Of a stretch of 64,000 bases of DNA, positions 51,848 to 62,257 are shown piece by piece; the stretch's first letter is position 1; each line of letters begins with the position of its first letter. Position numbers and translations under genes: made by a program. The DNA is from Bartonella quintana (lineage in GTDB: Bacteria > Pseudomonadota > Alphaproteobacteria > Rhizobiales > Rhizobiaceae): positions 620,001 to 684,000 of the forward strand of contig NZ_AP019773.1 of assembly GCF_009936175.1 (NCBI RefSeq), read 5' to 3'. The notes beneath the pieces are model-generated. The model worked only from the letters and a program-made list of their open reading frames with translations. It was not told the DNA's origin and made no database searches.

Positions 51848-53257
51848 ATGCAGGTTACCGAGACGCTTAATGAAGGACTGAAGCGCGAAATTAAGATCGT
51901 GGTTCCGGCGAAAGCTTTAGAAGAAAAATTAAATGAACGGTTGGATGATACCAAGGATAAGATCAAGCTTAATGGTTTTCGTCCCGGTAAGGTGCCTGCT
52001 GGATACCTGCGTAAAATGTACGGTAAGTCTTTTATGGCAGAAATTCTTAATGAGATTATTAGCGATGCGCCCCGTTCTATTTTAGCTGACCGTAACGAAC
52101 GTCCAGCGATGCAGCCGCAAATTGATATAGATGAAGATGAAAAAATTCTGGATGGAAGAGCCGATTTTGTTTTCAGTTTAAAGTATGAAGTTTTGCCAAA
52201 ATTTGAAATTAAAGACTTTGACCATATTGAAATTATTCGTGAAATTGCGGCTGTTCCTGAAAAAGAGATTGATGAACAAGTAGAACGTGTTCTTTCTTCT
52301 ACGCGGAGTTATTCGCTAAAAGAGGGACTTTCTGAAGAAGGGGATTGTGTTACAATAGATTATTTGGGTAAGCTGGAGGGTGTTCCATTTGAGGGTGGGG
52401 CAGATAGTGATGCGCAACTGATTCTTGGGTCAAAACAATTTATTCCTGGTTTTGAGGAGCAATTGGTTGACGTGAAAGCGGGGGATACGAAGACGATTTC
52501 TGTTAAATTCCCTGATAATTACAGTGCAGTCCATTTGGCTGGTCGGGATGCGGAATTTGATATAACTGTTAAAGCTATCTCTAAACCAGATGAACTAAAG
52601 ATTGATGATGAGGCGGCGAAAAAAGTTGGTTTAGAATCTCTAGAACGCTTACGTGAAGTTGTTCGTGGGCAGATTGAAAGCCAATATGGCTCAGTAACAC
52701 GCCAAAAAATTAAGCGTCAAATTCTTGATGCTTTAGATGCTGATTACAATTTTGAAATTCCTGAAGGGCTTTTGGAAATTGAATTTAACAATATATGGGC
52801 TCAGGTTAATGACGATTTAAAAAAGGCTGGACGCAGCTTCGAAGATGAAGGTGTTACAGAGAAGCATGCACGAGAAGAATATCATGTGCTTGCGCAACGT
52901 CGTGTTCGTCTCGGTTTAGTGCTTTCCGAAATTGGGATGAAGGCTGGTGTTAAAATAAGTGAGGATGAACTAAAGGCAGCAGTTTTTGATCAGGTTCGCC
53001 AGTATCCTGGACAAGAGAAAGAAATTATGAATTTTTTTCGTAATACACCGGAGGCTGTTGCAAATCTACGTGCTCCCATTTTTGAAGAAAAAGTCATTGA
53101 CCATTTGCTGTCACGGATAAAAATCACAGATAAAGAAGTAACAGTTGAAGAGCTGATGAAGGAATATGATGAATCAGATTTAACTGAAAAAAAACCAGAA
53201 AAGAAAAAAGGTGTAGAGAAAACTCCAATCAGAAAGAAAGCACCTAAAAAAGGTTAA
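51848..53257 (+). CDS. tig: Trigger factor
   Basis: Ribosome-bound chaperone with peptidyl-prolyl isomerase activity. 469 residues. The N-terminal ribosome-binding domain includes the signature GFRPGKVP near residue 45 (family G-F-R-x-G-K-x-P). A FKBP-type PPIase domain runs from about residue 165 ([14 protein letters not shown]) to 245, followed by the helical chaperone domain. The C-terminus is lysine-rich ([17 protein letters not shown]). It begins immediately after the decayed island and ends before a hairpin terminator. Usual partners clpP and lon are not in the window. Confidence 0.96.
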   Translation: MQVTETLNEGLKREIKIVVPAKALEEKLNERLDDTKDKIKLNGFRPGKVPAGYLRKMYGKSFMAEILNEIISDAPRSILADRNERPAMQPQIDIDEDEKILDGRADFVFSLKYEVLPKFEIKDFDHIEIIREIAAVPEKEIDEQVERVLSSTRSYSLKEGLSEEGDCVTIDYLGKLEGVPFEGGADSDAQLILGSKQFIPGFEEQLVDVKAGDTKTISVKFPDNYSAVHLAGRDAEFDITVKAISKPDELKIDDEAAKKVGLESLERLREVVRGQIESQYGSVTRQKIKRQILDALDADYNFEIPEGLLEIEFNNIWAQVNDDLKKAGRSFEDEGVTEKHAREEYHVLAQRRVRLGLVLSEIGMKAGVKISEDELKAAVFDQVRQYPGQEKEIMNFFRNTPEAVANLRAPIFEEKVIDHLLSRIKITDKEVTVEELMKEYDESDLTEKKPEKKKGVEKTPIRKKAPKKG

Positions 53258-53268
53258 TATTTGCGCTA

Positions 53269-53303
53269 AGAGAATAGCCCGATAAAGTAGGGCTCTTTTC
53301 TCT
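53269..53303 (+). terminator. Hairpin after tig
   Basis: AGAGAATAGCCC, a nine-base loop, then GGGCTCTTTTCTCT form a stem (AGCCC/GGGCT plus AGAGAA/TTCTCT). No long T run follows on the plus strand, so termination may be weak. It lies 11 bp after the tig stop codon. Confidence 0.6.
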
Positions 53304-53387
53304 GAGATTTATATTGTAGGCTTGCACTTAAAGTGGTTTTAGATTAACCGTCAGGTATATTTTTAAAATATTGGTAGTGGATTGGCA

Positions 53388-54887
53388 ATGGGAATCATTG
53401 ATACGCGTATTCCTGATTCTAAGCGTTTTATTTCTGGAGTTACAGGTGATTGGGAAGTCATCATTGGCATGGAAGTCCATGCGCAAATCATATCAAATTC
53501 AAAACTTTTTTCAGGTGCGTCCACGAAATTTGGAGCTGAACCAAATAATCATGTGTCACTTATTGATGCAGCTATGCCCGGTATGTTACCTGTTATTAAC
53601 CAAGAGTGTGTTCGTCAAGCGGTTCGAACTGGTTTAGGATTAAAGGCTCACATTAATCTGAAATCTGTTTTTGATCGTAAAAATTATTTTTATCCAGATT
53701 TACCGCAGGGGTATCAGATTTCTCAATTTCGATATCCAATTGTAGGTGAGGGGAGGATCACTATATCTATTGGCCCGGATCCAAATGGCCAATTTGAAGA
53801 TATTGAAATTGGGATTGAAAGACTGCACCTTGAGCAGGACGCTGGGAAGTCTATACACGATCAACATCCAACAATGTCTTTTGTAGATCTTAACCGTTCT
53901 GGTGTCGCTCTTATGGAAATTGTTTCTAAACCGGATATGCGCTCATCGGATGAAGCCAAAGCCTATATGACGAAATTGCGTACAATTGTTCGTTATTTGG
54001 GTACCTGCGATGGCAATATGGATGAAGGCTCTATGCGTGCGGATGTTAACGTATCAGTTCGTCGTCCTGGTGAAAATTTTGGAACGCGATGTGAAATTAA
54101 AAATGTTAATTCTATTCGCTTTATTGGTCAAGCAATTGAATATGAGGCACGGCGTCAGATTGCGATTTTAGAAGATGGCGGTGTCATAGATCAAGAGACT
54201 CGGCTTTTTGATGCAGCTAAAGGTGAAACGCGCTCTATGCGTTCAAAGGAAGAGGCGCATGACTATCGTTATTTTCCTGATCCTGATCTTTTGCCATTGG
54301 AGTTTGATCAAGCATTTGTGGATGCTTTGGCTGTAGAGTTGCCGGAATTGCCTGATGATATAAAAGCACGTTTTATCAATAAAATGGGTTTAACTCCGTA
54401 TGATGCTTCCATTCTTGTAGCAGAAAGAGCAATCGCTGATTATTTTGAAGAAGTGGCATGTGGGCGTGATGGAAAAATGGCTGCTAATTGGGTAATTAAT
54501 GATCTTTTGGGTGCTTTAAATAAAGATAATTGTGCGATTGAAGAGACACCAGTGTCACCAAGCCAATTGGGAGCAATTATTGATCTCATTAAAGAAGGAA
54601 CTATTTCTGGGAAAATTGCTAAGGATCTGTTTGAAATTATTTGGAATGAAGGTGGGGATCCACGTCAGGTTGTAGAAGAGCGCAATATGAAGCAGGTAAC
54701 AGATATAAAAGCTATTGAGAGAGCTGTTGATGAAATTGTTTCCAATAATTCTGATAAAGTTGCGCAAGCAAAGCAAAAACCTACTTTGATTGGTTGGTTT
54801 GTTGGACAGGTAATGAAAGCAACGGGTGGTAAGGCAAATCCTCAAACTGTTAATGAACTGGTTAAGGTAAAACTTGGTATAGATTAA
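53388..54887 (+). CDS. gatB: Aspartyl/glutamyl-tRNA amidotransferase subunit B
   Basis: Subunit of GatCAB, which converts misacylated Glu-tRNA-Gln and Asp-tRNA-Asn to the correct amides. The frame opens at TTG 53382; ATG 53388 is preferred (499 residues). Family blocks: [11 protein letters not shown] near residue 25, [11 protein letters not shown] near residue 65, [17 protein letters not shown] near residue 98, [12 protein letters not shown] near residue 208 and the C-terminal YqeY-like tRNA-binding domain. gatA and gatC are not in the window. Confidence 0.96.
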   Translation: MGIIDTRIPDSKRFISGVTGDWEVIIGMEVHAQIISNSKLFSGASTKFGAEPNNHVSLIDAAMPGMLPVINQECVRQAVRTGLGLKAHINLKSVFDRKNYFYPDLPQGYQISQFRYPIVGEGRITISIGPDPNGQFEDIEIGIERLHLEQDAGKSIHDQHPTMSFVDLNRSGVALMEIVSKPDMRSSDEAKAYMTKLRTIVRYLGTCDGNMDEGSMRADVNVSVRRPGENFGTRCEIKNVNSIRFIGQAIEYEARRQIAILEDGGVIDQETRLFDAAKGETRSMRSKEEAHDYRYFPDPDLLPLEFDQAFVDALAVELPELPDDIKARFINKMGLTPYDASILVAERAIADYFEEVACGRDGKMAANWVINDLLGALNKDNCAIEETPVSPSQLGAIIDLIKEGTISGKIAKDLFEIIWNEGGDPRQVVEERNMKQVTDIKAIERAVDEIVSNNSDKVAQAKQKPTLIGWFVGQVMKATGGKANPQTVNELVKVKLGID

Positions 54888-55069
54888 TATGGGGTGGAGA
54901 AAAATCTATAAATATGATATTGTAGCTGAGAAATACGAATTAAAGTTTTCATATCAAACGAAGTTATGGTTGAGTTTATCGGTAATTTTTATCTCTAGTA
55001 ATTTTAAGCGTCATAACAGGTTTATTCCGAAAGTTGATTTTGTAGATATGCTAAGAAATGGAAGAAAGG

Positions 55070-55468
55070 ATGGCGAGTTTTTTAAAACAAGTTTTTACGT
55101 GGTGGAGTGGTAATACCATCAATACGCGCTTTTTTACGTGGTGGAAAGGCAAACGTGTAGGGGAGGACCAGTTTGGGAATATTTATTATGAAGGTGGCTA
55201 TCATAAAGATGGTTATTTACGTCGTTGGGTAATTTATAAAGATTATTCTGAAGCTTCTACCATCCCACCAGGTTGGCATGGTTGGATTCATCACCGCTGT
55301 GATTGTTTACCTACGCAGGAGAATTATCAGCCGTATGAATGGGAAAAGCCCCATGTTGCTAATATGACAGGGACAAGTGCAGCTTATAGACCAAAGGGCT
55401 CCATTGTTCATAACGATGAGCGTTCCTATAGATATGAAGATTATAATGCATGGTCGCCTAAAGAATAA
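55070..55468 (+). CDS. NDUFA12-type accessory subunit of respiratory complex I
   Basis: Homologue of the B17.2/NDUFA12 subunit (PF05071). ATG at 55070 has GGAAG upstream and gives the family start MASFLKQVFTWW; an in-frame ATG at 55058 is the alternative. 132 residues. Conserved pieces: TRFFTWWKGKRVGEDQFGNIYYE (in part), RRWVIYKDYSEAS, PPGWHGWIH, and W/Y-rich PYEWEKPHVANMTGT. It follows gatB and precedes the DUF2155 gene, a conserved Rhizobiales order. Confidence 0.93.
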   Translation: MASFLKQVFTWWSGNTINTRFFTWWKGKRVGEDQFGNIYYEGGYHKDGYLRRWVIYKDYSEASTIPPGWHGWIHHRCDCLPTQENYQPYEWEKPHVANMTGTSAAYRPKGSIVHNDERSYRYEDYNAWSPKE

Positions 55469-55551
55469 AGTATTTAGTGCGTGAGTGTGTTTTTCTTATT
55501 GCTGTGTTTTGTAGTTAGAGTTGTTTTTTTAAATGCGATTGATTTGATGTT

Positions 55552-55977
55552 ATGAATTTTTTTTTACTGCCAGGATTGAGGCGTGTTTTTTGTGCTTGTT
55601 TCATGGGAATTGTCGTGCTCTTATCTTCAATGGGGGGGGTGCCGGCTGAACGTGTTAGCAATGCAATTGTTGTTTTTGCTGGTCTTGATAAAATTACTGG
55701 TCGGACTACGCTTTTTGAAGTTTCTCTTGGTGAAGTTTATCAATATGGTGCTTTGCAGGTGACTCCTCGGGTGTGTTATACGGGGTCCAAAGATGAGCCA
55801 ACCCATACAACTGGTTTTGTTGAAGTTAATGAGATAACATTAGAGAAAAAGGTGCGGCGTATTTTTACAGGATGGATGTTTGCGGATAGTCCTGGCTTGA
55901 ATGCGGTAGAGCATCCTGTTTATGATGTATGGTTAAAAGATTGTAAGCGGAGTTCTCAAAATCTGCCTCTTCAGTAA
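55552..55977 (+). CDS. Exported DUF2155-domain protein
   Basis: 141 residues with an N-terminal signal peptide (RRVFCACFMGIVVLLSSMGG, cut near VPA-E). The mature part has the DUF2155 pattern: VVFAGLDKITGRTTLFEVSLGE, then CYT and FTGWMFADSPGLNAVEHPVYDVWLKDC with two conserved cysteines (both given in part). The function of the family is unknown. In Rhizobiales it regularly follows NDUFA12 and precedes aat; aat is missing here. Confidence 0.88.
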   Translation: MNFFLLPGLRRVFCACFMGIVVLLSSMGGVPAERVSNAIVVFAGLDKITGRTTLFEVSLGEVYQYGALQVTPRVCYTGSKDEPTHTTGFVEVNEITLEKKVRRIFTGWMFADSPGLNAVEHPVYDVWLKDCKRSSQNLPLQ

Positions 55978-56564
55978 TTTGTTCTATACTGAAATCAGCT
56001 CATTGGTTTTTTATAAATCTTTTAAGAATATTTTTTTAAATTATAGCAGTAAGGTATTGAAATTAAAGGATCTTGCATGTTTTTACTTTCGTATTTAGAT
56101 TAGGTTATCTAATTTGCGTTTACGATGATTTTTGGAAGAATACTAAATGTAAAATTGCTAAATTATAAGGCGTTATTTTTATTACAGTTTTCATACAAAA
56201 AGAGCATAAATGAGTTAATGAGCCTTTGATTCTAATGACGGTTTGTTTTTTTCGATTGGTATGCGCGTTAAATAGCTTAATAATCAAGATTGTGTTGATA
56301 CAATAGAAATTTCAGCTAATTTAAACAATCTCAATTTTAATTTGCTTAGTACAGCAATTTTGGGGATGGTGTTCTTGATATCCGTTTTTTGGGAAATCTT
56401 TTGTATAAGATACAAAAACATTTTTACATAAAGATATTCGGCTCTAGGAGGAAGAACCAAAAGAATGTAAATTTAAACGTTCGGTTTTTTTTATTATTAA
56501 AATTGATATATTTATTTTGTGCAACAAGCTGTCAATTCTGTTAAAGAGTACGAGATTTTCTACA
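55978..56564. other. Gap between the DUF2155 gene and the rhomboid gene
   Basis: 587 bp, AT rich, no gene. In related genomes aat and acc genes often follow DUF2155; nothing resembling them is readable. AGGAGG at about 56448 is not followed by a usable frame. Probably the site of an old deletion. Confidence 0.4.
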
Positions 56565-57305
56565 ATGAAAGATGCTGACCACCAATGTAATAATCCTCTT
56601 TTGTTACCAAAACAGCCTAAAGCACCATTGTTGAATGTTCCATTTGTTATTGTTGTTTTGATAGCACTTTGTTTTTGTATTTATTGCATTCCCCAGTATT
56701 TTTTTTCTGATCAGCTCTATATTGAAAGCCTTGAATTTTTTTCGTTTAGGCCCGTCTTATTCAAGGCTGAGCCTTTAGCATTTGCTCACACTATTATGAG
56801 TTATTCATTCATGCATGGTAGTTTCGAACATATTGCTATTAATATGGCTTGGCTTTTGGTTTTTGGGTCTCCTTTGGTAAGACATTTTGGCAGTTTACGT
56901 TTTTTAATTTTTTGGGTGTTAACGGCAGCTATTTCTGCGTTGACTTATTTTTCATTTCATCAAGCTAGTATGGTATCGCTTGTTGGGGCGTCGGGTGCAA
57001 TTTCTGGAATGATGGGTGCTGTTGCACGTTACGGTTTTTCCCCTGTTCATTTTGGTTTCAGTACCCAGAATGAAAGATTTTTTGGCCCTTTGTGGTCGAT
57101 TAAAAAAGCGCTTTGTTCAAGGACGGTGCTTGTTTATATTGGTGTATGGCTAATTGTTAATTTTATTATAGGTATTTCGTCCTCTCTGTTTGAAAGGGGG
57201 GATATTTCAATTGCATGGGAGGCTCATATTGGTGGGCTTTTTTCAGGCTTTTTGTTAGTTGGTTTTTTTGATATTTCGCGCAGTAAAGCAAAAATTACGT
57301 TCTAA
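56565..57305 (+). CDS. Rhomboid-family intramembrane serine protease
   Basis: Membrane protease of the rhomboid family. The frame opens at GTG 56517; ATG 56565 gives a better N-terminus (246 residues). Six hydrophobic segments are visible. The catalytic serine is in GASGAISGMMGA near residue 146 and the partner histidine in EAHIGGLFSG near residue 223; HGSFEHIAINMAWLLVFG supplies the family's HxxxN segment. The substrate is unknown. Its last 11 bases overlap the 3' end of the convergent methyltransferase gene. Confidence 0.9.
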   Translation: MKDADHQCNNPLLLPKQPKAPLLNVPFVIVVLIALCFCIYCIPQYFFSDQLYIESLEFFSFRPVLFKAEPLAFAHTIMSYSFMHGSFEHIAINMAWLLVFGSPLVRHFGSLRFLIFWVLTAAISALTYFSFHQASMVSLVGASGAISGMMGAVARYGFSPVHFGFSTQNERFFGPLWSIKKALCSRTVLVYIGVWLIVNFIIGISSSLFERGDISIAWEAHIGGLFSGFLLVGFFDISRSKAKITF

Positions 57306-58125
57306 GATATTTATGAGCCACGTAGAGCGCTATTGTTGCTGCGTTTGAAACATTTAATGATTTAATATTTCCGGGCATATCAAGACGTGTTAAGGCGCAA
57401 ACGGTTTCACGTGTTTTTTTGCGTAAGCCTTTACCTTCTGCTCCTAGAACAAGGGCGATTTTTCTTCCTGTTAATGCTGTTTCTAGGGAATGGTCGCCTT
57501 CTGAATCGAGGCCAAGGCTGATAAAACCTGCTTTATGAAGTTCTTGAAGTGTTTCGGCAAGGTTTCGTACGGTGATATAATTAATTATCTCCAAAGCTCC
57601 CGACGCGGCTTTAGCAAGAACGCCACTTTCTTGGGGAGAGTGGCGACAAGTGGTAATAAGTGCTCCAGCTTTAAATGCAATTGCAGAACGCATAATAGCA
57701 CCGACATTATGTGGATCGGTAATTTGATCCATGACAATGACAAGATCGGTATTCGTTAGTTCAGACAATTGGCATGGCTTGAGGGATTCAGTTTCCAAGA
57801 TAATGCCTTGATGAACTGCGTCACTTCCAACGAGCGAATCAAGTTGTTTGGGTGAGTATAATGTGACGGAACAAGGTAAATCTGATTTGGGTATATTTAA
57901 TCGCTTTAAGGCATTTAATGTGATATAGAGATGTCCAAAAACTCTTTTAGGATTTTTTAAAGCTGCATTAACTGTATGAAAACCGTAAAGACGGATTGTT
58001 CCTTGTCTCAAGGGAGCTGCTTTCTGTTTCAGGTGCGCTGCAGGTCGAAAGGGAAAGCTTTTTTTATCCCGAGATCGATCTTGTAGATGAGCATAGTGAA
58101 AATTTTTCGACATTTTTTCTTTCAT
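57295..58125 (-). CDS. rlmB: SpoU/TrmH-family 23S rRNA 2'-O-ribose methyltransferase, RlmB type
   Basis: SAM-dependent methyltransferase with a trefoil-knot fold. 276 residues. An N-terminal basic extension and substrate-binding domain (IRLYGFHTVNAALKNP near residue 42) precede the SPOUT domain with VMDQITDPHNVGAIMRSA near residue 131, VLGAEGKGLRKKT near residue 222 and IKSLNVSNAATIALY near residue 252. Target G2251 is inferred from the closest family type. It converges with and overlaps the rhomboid gene by 11 bp. Confidence 0.9.
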   Translation of the reverse strand: MKEKMSKNFHYAHLQDRSRDKKSFPFRPAAHLKQKAAPLRQGTIRLYGFHTVNAALKNPKRVFGHLYITLNALKRLNIPKSDLPCSVTLYSPKQLDSLVGSDAVHQGIILETESLKPCQLSELTNTDLVIVMDQITDPHNVGAIMRSAIAFKAGALITTCRHSPQESGVLAKAASGALEIINYITVRNLAETLQELHKAGFISLGLDSEGDHSLETALTGRKIALVLGAEGKGLRKKTRETVCALTRLDMPGNIKSLNVSNAATIALYVAHKYLRT

Positions 58126-58334
58126 ATCTTCTTTATAGCGTGGTTATGACAAAAGTAGAGAGAAAAAAGTTGTTGTTTGGAAATTATTAGCAGGAAATTT
58201 GTACGGAATCGTATTTATTCTGTTGACAGATACGATAGTAACCGGCATAACCACTCCGCAGCCAATTTGCATTGAACAGGTAGTCAAGATTTTGGTTGCA
58301 GCGATGCCTCGTCGCGCAACTGTGCCGATGGAAT

Positions 58335-58418
58335 GGAGGGGTGCCCGAGTGGTTAAAGGGGGCGGACTGTAAATCCGTTGCGTATGCTACGTTGGTTCGA
58401 ATCCAACCCCCTCCACCA
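58335..58418 (+). tRNA. tRNA-Tyr (anticodon GTA)
   Basis: 84 nt, class II with a long variable arm and encoded CCA. Acceptor GGAGGGG pairs with CCCCTCC; anticodon loop CTGTAAA gives GTA; variable arm around TTGCGTATGCTAC. First of a tRNA-Tyr, tRNA-Gly, tuf, tRNA-Trp, secE set. Confidence 0.97.
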
Positions 58419-58447
58419 TTCATCGAAGGAGAGTTATTACGTGGTAT

Positions 58448-58521
58448 GCGGGTATAGCTCAATGGTAGAGCAGCAGCCTTCCAAGCTGAATATGCGGGTT
58501 CGATTCCCGCTACCCGCTCCA
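58448..58521 (+). tRNA. tRNA-Gly (anticodon TCC)
   Basis: 74 nt with encoded CCA. Acceptor GCGGGTA pairs with TACCCGC; loop CTTCCAA gives TCC. The anticodon stem GCAGC/GCTGA has an unpaired first position (G27 opposite A43), an oddity compared with the T-A usual there. Confidence 0.96.
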
Positions 58522-58706
58522 AGCGTTTATTGATGCTAGATAGTTGTTGATGATTAGGCGAGTAAGCATGATGGGAGGGCCCTTCCATCATACATCATAA
58601 ATTGGACAGGATTTACTGTCTAAGAGTTGTGATAGATGTATCAAGTTGGTTTAATTCAATTGTGCAAGCCTGTTTCCAGGTGTTAACAAACAAGAGATTA
58701 ACAGCG

Positions 58707-59882
58707 ATGGCAAAGAGCAAATTTGAACGTACGAAGCCGCATGTTAATATTGGTACGATTGGTCACGTTGACCATGGGAAGACCTCATTGACAGCAGCGA
58801 TTACGAAATATTTTGGTGAATTTAAAGCTTATGACCAAATTGATGCGGCACCTGAGGAGCGTGCACGTGGAATTACTATTTCTACGGCGCATGTTGAATA
58901 TGAGACAGAGAAGCGGCACTATGCACATGTTGATTGTCCTGGGCATGCGGATTATGTGAAGAACATGATTACGGGAGCGGCACAGATGGATGGGGCGATT
59001 TTGGTTGTTTCTGCCGCTGATGGTCCAATGCCTCAGACTCGTGAGCATATTTTGCTTGCGCGTCAGGTGGGTGTTCCGGCAATTGTTGTTTTTCTTAATA
59101 AAGTTGATCAAGTTGATGATGCTGAACTTTTGGAGCTTGTTGAGCTTGAGATTCGGGAGCTTTTATCAAAATATGATTTTCCAGGAGATGATATCCCAAT
59201 AGTTAAAGGATCTGCGTTGGCGGCACTTGAAGATAAAGATAAAAGCATTGGTGAAGATGCGGTTCGTCTTTTAATGAGTGAAGTTGATAATTATATACCG
59301 ACGCCTGAGCGTCCTGTTGATCAACCGTTTTTGTTACCGATTGAAGATGTTTTTTCGATTTCCGGTCGTGGAACTGTTGTGACTGGTCGTGTTGAGCGTG
59401 GTGTTATTAAAGTTGGTGAGGAAATTGAGATTATCGGCATTCGTCCAACGTCTAAGACGACAGTTACAGGGGTTGAGATGTTCCGCAAGCTTTTGGATCA
59501 AGGTCAAGCCGGTGATAACATTGGTGCACTGCTTCGTGGTGTTGATCGTGAAGGGATCGAGCGTGGTCAAGTTTTGGCGAAGCCTGGTTCGGTTACCCCT
59601 CATACTAGATTTAAAGCAGAGGCTTACATTTTAACGAAAGATGAAGGTGGGCGTCATACTCCATTTTTTACGAATTATCGTCCTCAGTTTTACTTCCGTA
59701 CCACGGATGTGACCGGAATTGTTACGCTTCCAGAAGGTATAGAGATGGTTATGCCTGGCGATAATGTCGCTATGGATGTCTCTTTGATCGTTCCGATTGC
59801 AATGGAAGAAAAACTTCGCTTTGCTATTCGTGAAGGGGGGCGTACTGTTGGTGCAGGTATCGTTTCTAAGATCATTGAATAA
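58707..59882 (+). CDS. tuf: Elongation factor Tu
   Basis: GTPase delivering aminoacyl-tRNA to the ribosome. The frame is open upstream to 58602, but [14 protein letters not shown] at 58707 is the family start, giving 391 residues. G1 GHVDHGKT near residue 18, G3 DCPGHAD near residue 80 and G4 NKVD near residue 135 are all intact; domains 2 and 3 follow. In Rhizobiales there are usually two tuf copies; this one, between tRNA-Gly and tRNA-Trp ahead of secE, is the tufB-type location. Confidence 0.98.
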   Translation: MAKSKFERTKPHVNIGTIGHVDHGKTSLTAAITKYFGEFKAYDQIDAAPEERARGITISTAHVEYETEKRHYAHVDCPGHADYVKNMITGAAQMDGAILVVSAADGPMPQTREHILLARQVGVPAIVVFLNKVDQVDDAELLELVELEIRELLSKYDFPGDDIPIVKGSALAALEDKDKSIGEDAVRLLMSEVDNYIPTPERPVDQPFLLPIEDVFSISGRGTVVTGRVERGVIKVGEEIEIIGIRPTSKTTVTGVEMFRKLLDQGQAGDNIGALLRGVDREGIERGQVLAKPGSVTPHTRFKAEAYILTKDEGGRHTPFFTNYRPQFYFRTTDVTGIVTLPEGIEMVMPGDNVAMDVSLIVPIAMEEKLRFAIREGGRTVGAGIVSKIIE

Positions 59883-59941
59883 ATAATGGTTTAATAATAG
59901 TTATTGAAGGTGTATTTAAAGGCATTTTGATTTTAAGAGTT

Positions 59942-60017
<76 letters not shown>

Positions 60018-60213
60018 GAGATTAGTAGGGTTTTCGTTGGTGAGGAGGTAGATTTAAATTGCTTTTTGTATGGGGCTTGTTTTTTTGTGTGTGAATCGGT
60101 ATTGAGTAGAAGATGAGGAAACTGTATAAGGCTGAAGGGTAGCATTTTACATTTTTTTCGTTTTTATTTTGTTTTATAAATCACAATAAGGTTAGAAAGA
60201 GTATAGTGTACTG

Positions 60214-60426
60214 ATGACATCTAAAACCAATCCCATTACCTTTTTAAAACAGGTTTATGCAGAAACAATTAAGGTAAAGTGGCCTACGCGTCGTGAGACG
60301 GTGATCTCTACTTTTATGGTGTTATTGGTGACGTCATTGGCTGCAGCTTTCTTTTTTATTGTGGATCAGATTATGCATTTTAGTGTTTGGCATGGTATTG
60401 ATCTCCTGAAGTATCTTTTTAATTGA
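60214..60426 (+). CDS. secE: Preprotein translocase subunit SecE
   Basis: Small essential subunit of the SecYEG channel. 70 residues, the short single-span form. It shows the amphipathic helix with EVKWPTRRET-like residues (IKVKWPTRRETVIST) and one transmembrane helix ending near DQIMHF. nusG follows 20 bp downstream, the universal secE-nusG order. Confidence 0.95.
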   Translation: MTSKTNPITFLKQVYAETIKVKWPTRRETVISTFMVLLVTSLAAAFFFIVDQIMHFSVWHGIDLLKYLFN

Positions 60427-60446
60427 TAGTGTAAGGAAGTGTGACT

Positions 60447-60977
60447 GTGGCTGCTCGTTGGTATATTGTTCAAGCATATTCAAATTTTGAAAAGAAAATA
60501 GCGGAAGCTATTGACAAGGAGGCGAAGCAAAAAGGGCTCGATCATCTGTTTGAAAAGATTTTTGTTCCTACAGAGCGTGTTGTTGAGGTTCGTCGTGGTC
60601 GTAAGGTTGATACTGAGCGGAAATTTTTTCCCGGTTATGTTCTTGTTTGTGCTGAGTTGACAGATGAGGTTTATCATCTCATTAAGAATACACCTAAAGT
60701 GACAGGTTTTTTAGGTTCGGATTCGCGTCCTATTCCCATTTCTGATCGAGAAGCTGAGCAAATTCTTAAACAAGTTCAGGAAGGGGTCGAATCTCCGAAG
60801 TCATCTGTATTATTTGAGGTTGGCGAGCAAGTTCGTGTTGCTGATGGTCCTTTTGTTTCGTTTAATGGAATTGTTCAAGAGGTTGAAGAAGAACGCTCTC
60901 GTCTTAAGGTTGAGGTGCTGATTTTTGGGCGTCCTACGCCTGTTGATTTGGAATTTGGTCAGGTTGAAAAACTCTGA
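60447..60977 (+). CDS. nusG: Transcription termination/antitermination factor NusG
   Basis: Binds RNA polymerase and links it to Rho and ribosomes. Two GTG starts lie six bases apart (60441 and 60447). The second is preferred because AAGGAAG sits at normal distance and the family begins MAARWYIVQAYSNFEKK (176 residues). The NGN domain includes RKFFPGYVLV near residue 60, and the KOW domain begins at VRVADGPFVSFNGIVQEV near residue 127. Start of the ribosomal-protein stretch. Confidence 0.96.
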   Translation: MAARWYIVQAYSNFEKKIAEAIDKEAKQKGLDHLFEKIFVPTERVVEVRRGRKVDTERKFFPGYVLVCAELTDEVYHLIKNTPKVTGFLGSDSRPIPISDREAEQILKQVQEGVESPKSSVLFEVGEQVRVADGPFVSFNGIVQEVEEERSRLKVEVLIFGRPTPVDLEFGQVEKL

Positions 60978-61125
60978 TTAAGCTTAAGGTGTTTTAATCA
61001 CTTTAAGTAACTGGTGGGAGGTGATTTATGGCTTTTGTCGGCTTAATGATCCGGACCACTCAACTGCAGTCGGTGGCTGGCAAGATAAGTTGTCAGCTTA
61101 CCGGTAAAATTGAAGGCAGATTATT
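60978..61125 (+). promoter_or_regulatory. rplK leader
   Basis: 148 bp between nusG and rplK with a strong GGTGGGAGGTG at 61013-61023, followed by a 38-codon frame that runs out of phase into rplK. In related bacteria this leader is where L1 binds to regulate the L11-L1 operon by mimicking 23S rRNA; that role here is inferred from position. Confidence 0.5.
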
Positions 61126-61144
61126 ATGGCAAAAAAAAGTATAG
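61028..61144 (+). CDS. Possible 38-residue leader peptide overlapping rplK
   Basis: ATG at 61028 has a strong purine-rich site GGGAGGTG at about 61016-61023. The frame runs 38 codons ([20 protein letters not shown], in part) and ends at TAG 61142-61144, 19 bases into rplK in another phase. Translation would interact with rplK initiation. It may equally be a by-product of an RNA leader whose sequence is conserved for structure. Confidence 0.3.
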   Translation: MAFVGLMIRTTQLQSVAGKISCQLTGKIEGRLLWQKKV

Positions 61145-61554
61145 GTCAGCTCAAGTTGCAGGTTCCTGCAGGAGCGGCTACCCCGTCTCCACCGATTGGT
61201 CCTGCTCTTGGTCAGCGTGGTATTAATATCATGGAATTCTGTAAGGCATTTAATGCGGCGACCCAGGAAATGGAAAAGGGTGCACCGATTCCAGTTATTA
61301 TCACTTATTACCAAGATAAATCTTTCACATTTTCTCTAAAAACGCCTCCTGTATCATTTTTCTTGAAGAAGGAAGTAAATTTGAAATCTGGTTCAAAAGA
61401 ACCTGGTAAAGTGTCTGTCGGAAGGATCTCTCGGGATAAAATTCGTTCAATTGCAGAAGCAAAGATGAAGGATCTTAACGCAAATGACATTGAGGCAGCA
61501 ATGCGCATGGTTGAAGGTTCTGCTCGCTCTATGGGCTTGGAAGTGGTGGGCTAA
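61126..61554 (+). CDS. rplK: 50S ribosomal protein L11
   Basis: Ribosomal stalk-base protein binding the GTPase centre of 23S rRNA. 142 residues. Typical start [32 protein letters not shown] (in part), the proline-rich loop included, and the RNA-binding C-terminal domain with [22 protein letters not shown]. rplA follows four bases after its stop. Confidence 0.98.
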   Translation: MAKKSIGQLKLQVPAGAATPSPPIGPALGQRGINIMEFCKAFNAATQEMEKGAPIPVIITYYQDKSFTFSLKTPPVSFFLKKEVNLKSGSKEPGKVSVGRISRDKIRSIAEAKMKDLNANDIEAAMRMVEGSARSMGLEVVG

Positions 61555-61558
61555 TGTT

Positions 61559-62257
61559 ATGAGAAAAGTGGCAAAGAGAATAAAAGATATACGTAAAGAT
61601 ATTGATTTTAATGAACTTTACGCTTTAAAAGATGCGGTTTCGATGGTTAAAGAGCGTGCAGTTGCTAAGTTTGATGAAACAATAGAGATTTCCATGAACT
61701 TGGGTGTTGATCCTCGTCATGCAGATCAAATGGTTCGAGGTGTTGCTCATTTACCCAATGGGACTGGACGTAATGTCCGTGTTGCTGTTTTCGCACGTGG
61801 AGAAAAAGCTGAGGAAGCTAAGGCTTCAGGTGCTGATATTGTGGGGGCTGAAGACTTGTTTGAAAGCATTAATAGTGGGACAATTGATTTTGATCGTTGT
61901 ATTGCTACGCCGGACATGATGCTTCTTGTTGGTCGTCTTGGTAAGATTCTTGGTCCAAGGAATTTAATGCCGAATCCCAAAGTTGGTACTGTGACACTTG
62001 ATATTGCCAATACTGTTAAAGCTTCTAAGGGTGGTGCTGTTGAGTTTCGCGTTGAAAAGGCTGGTATTGTGCATGCTGGTATTGGTAAGGCTTCTTTTGG
62101 GGTTGAGAAGATAGTAGAAAATATTAAAGCTTTTGCTAGTGCGGTTATTAAAGCTAGGCCGCAAGGTGCAAAAGGTGAATATATTAAGCGTGTTGCAGTT
62201 TCTTCTACTATGGGGATTGGAATTAAAGTTGATCCTGCGACCGTTTGTTCAGAGTAG
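61559..62257 (+). CDS. rplA: 50S ribosomal protein L1
   Basis: L1-stalk protein and translational repressor of its own operon. The frame is open back into rplK, but ATG 61559 gives the family start [14 protein letters not shown] (232 residues). Conserved pieces: [24 protein letters not shown] (in part), LPNGTGR, and [22 protein letters not shown]. The start is four bases after the rplK stop, so the two are coupled. Confidence 0.97.
   Translation: MRKVAKRIKDIRKDIDFNELYALKDAVSMVKERAVAKFDETIEISMNLGVDPRHADQMVRGVAHLPNGTGRNVRVAVFARGEKAEEAKASGADIVGAEDLFESINSGTIDFDRCIATPDMMLLVGRLGKILGPRNLMPNPKVGTVTLDIANTVKASKGGAVEFRVEKAGIVHAGIGKASFGVEKIVENIKAFASAVIKARPQGAKGEYIKRVAVSSTMGIGIKVDPATVCSE

Noticed and set aside
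58187..58591. 134-codon minus-strand frame over two tRNAs
   Set aside because: It runs through tRNA-Tyr and tRNA-Gly; its VAGIEPAYSAWKAAALPLSYTR segment is the well-known spurious translation of tRNA antisense.
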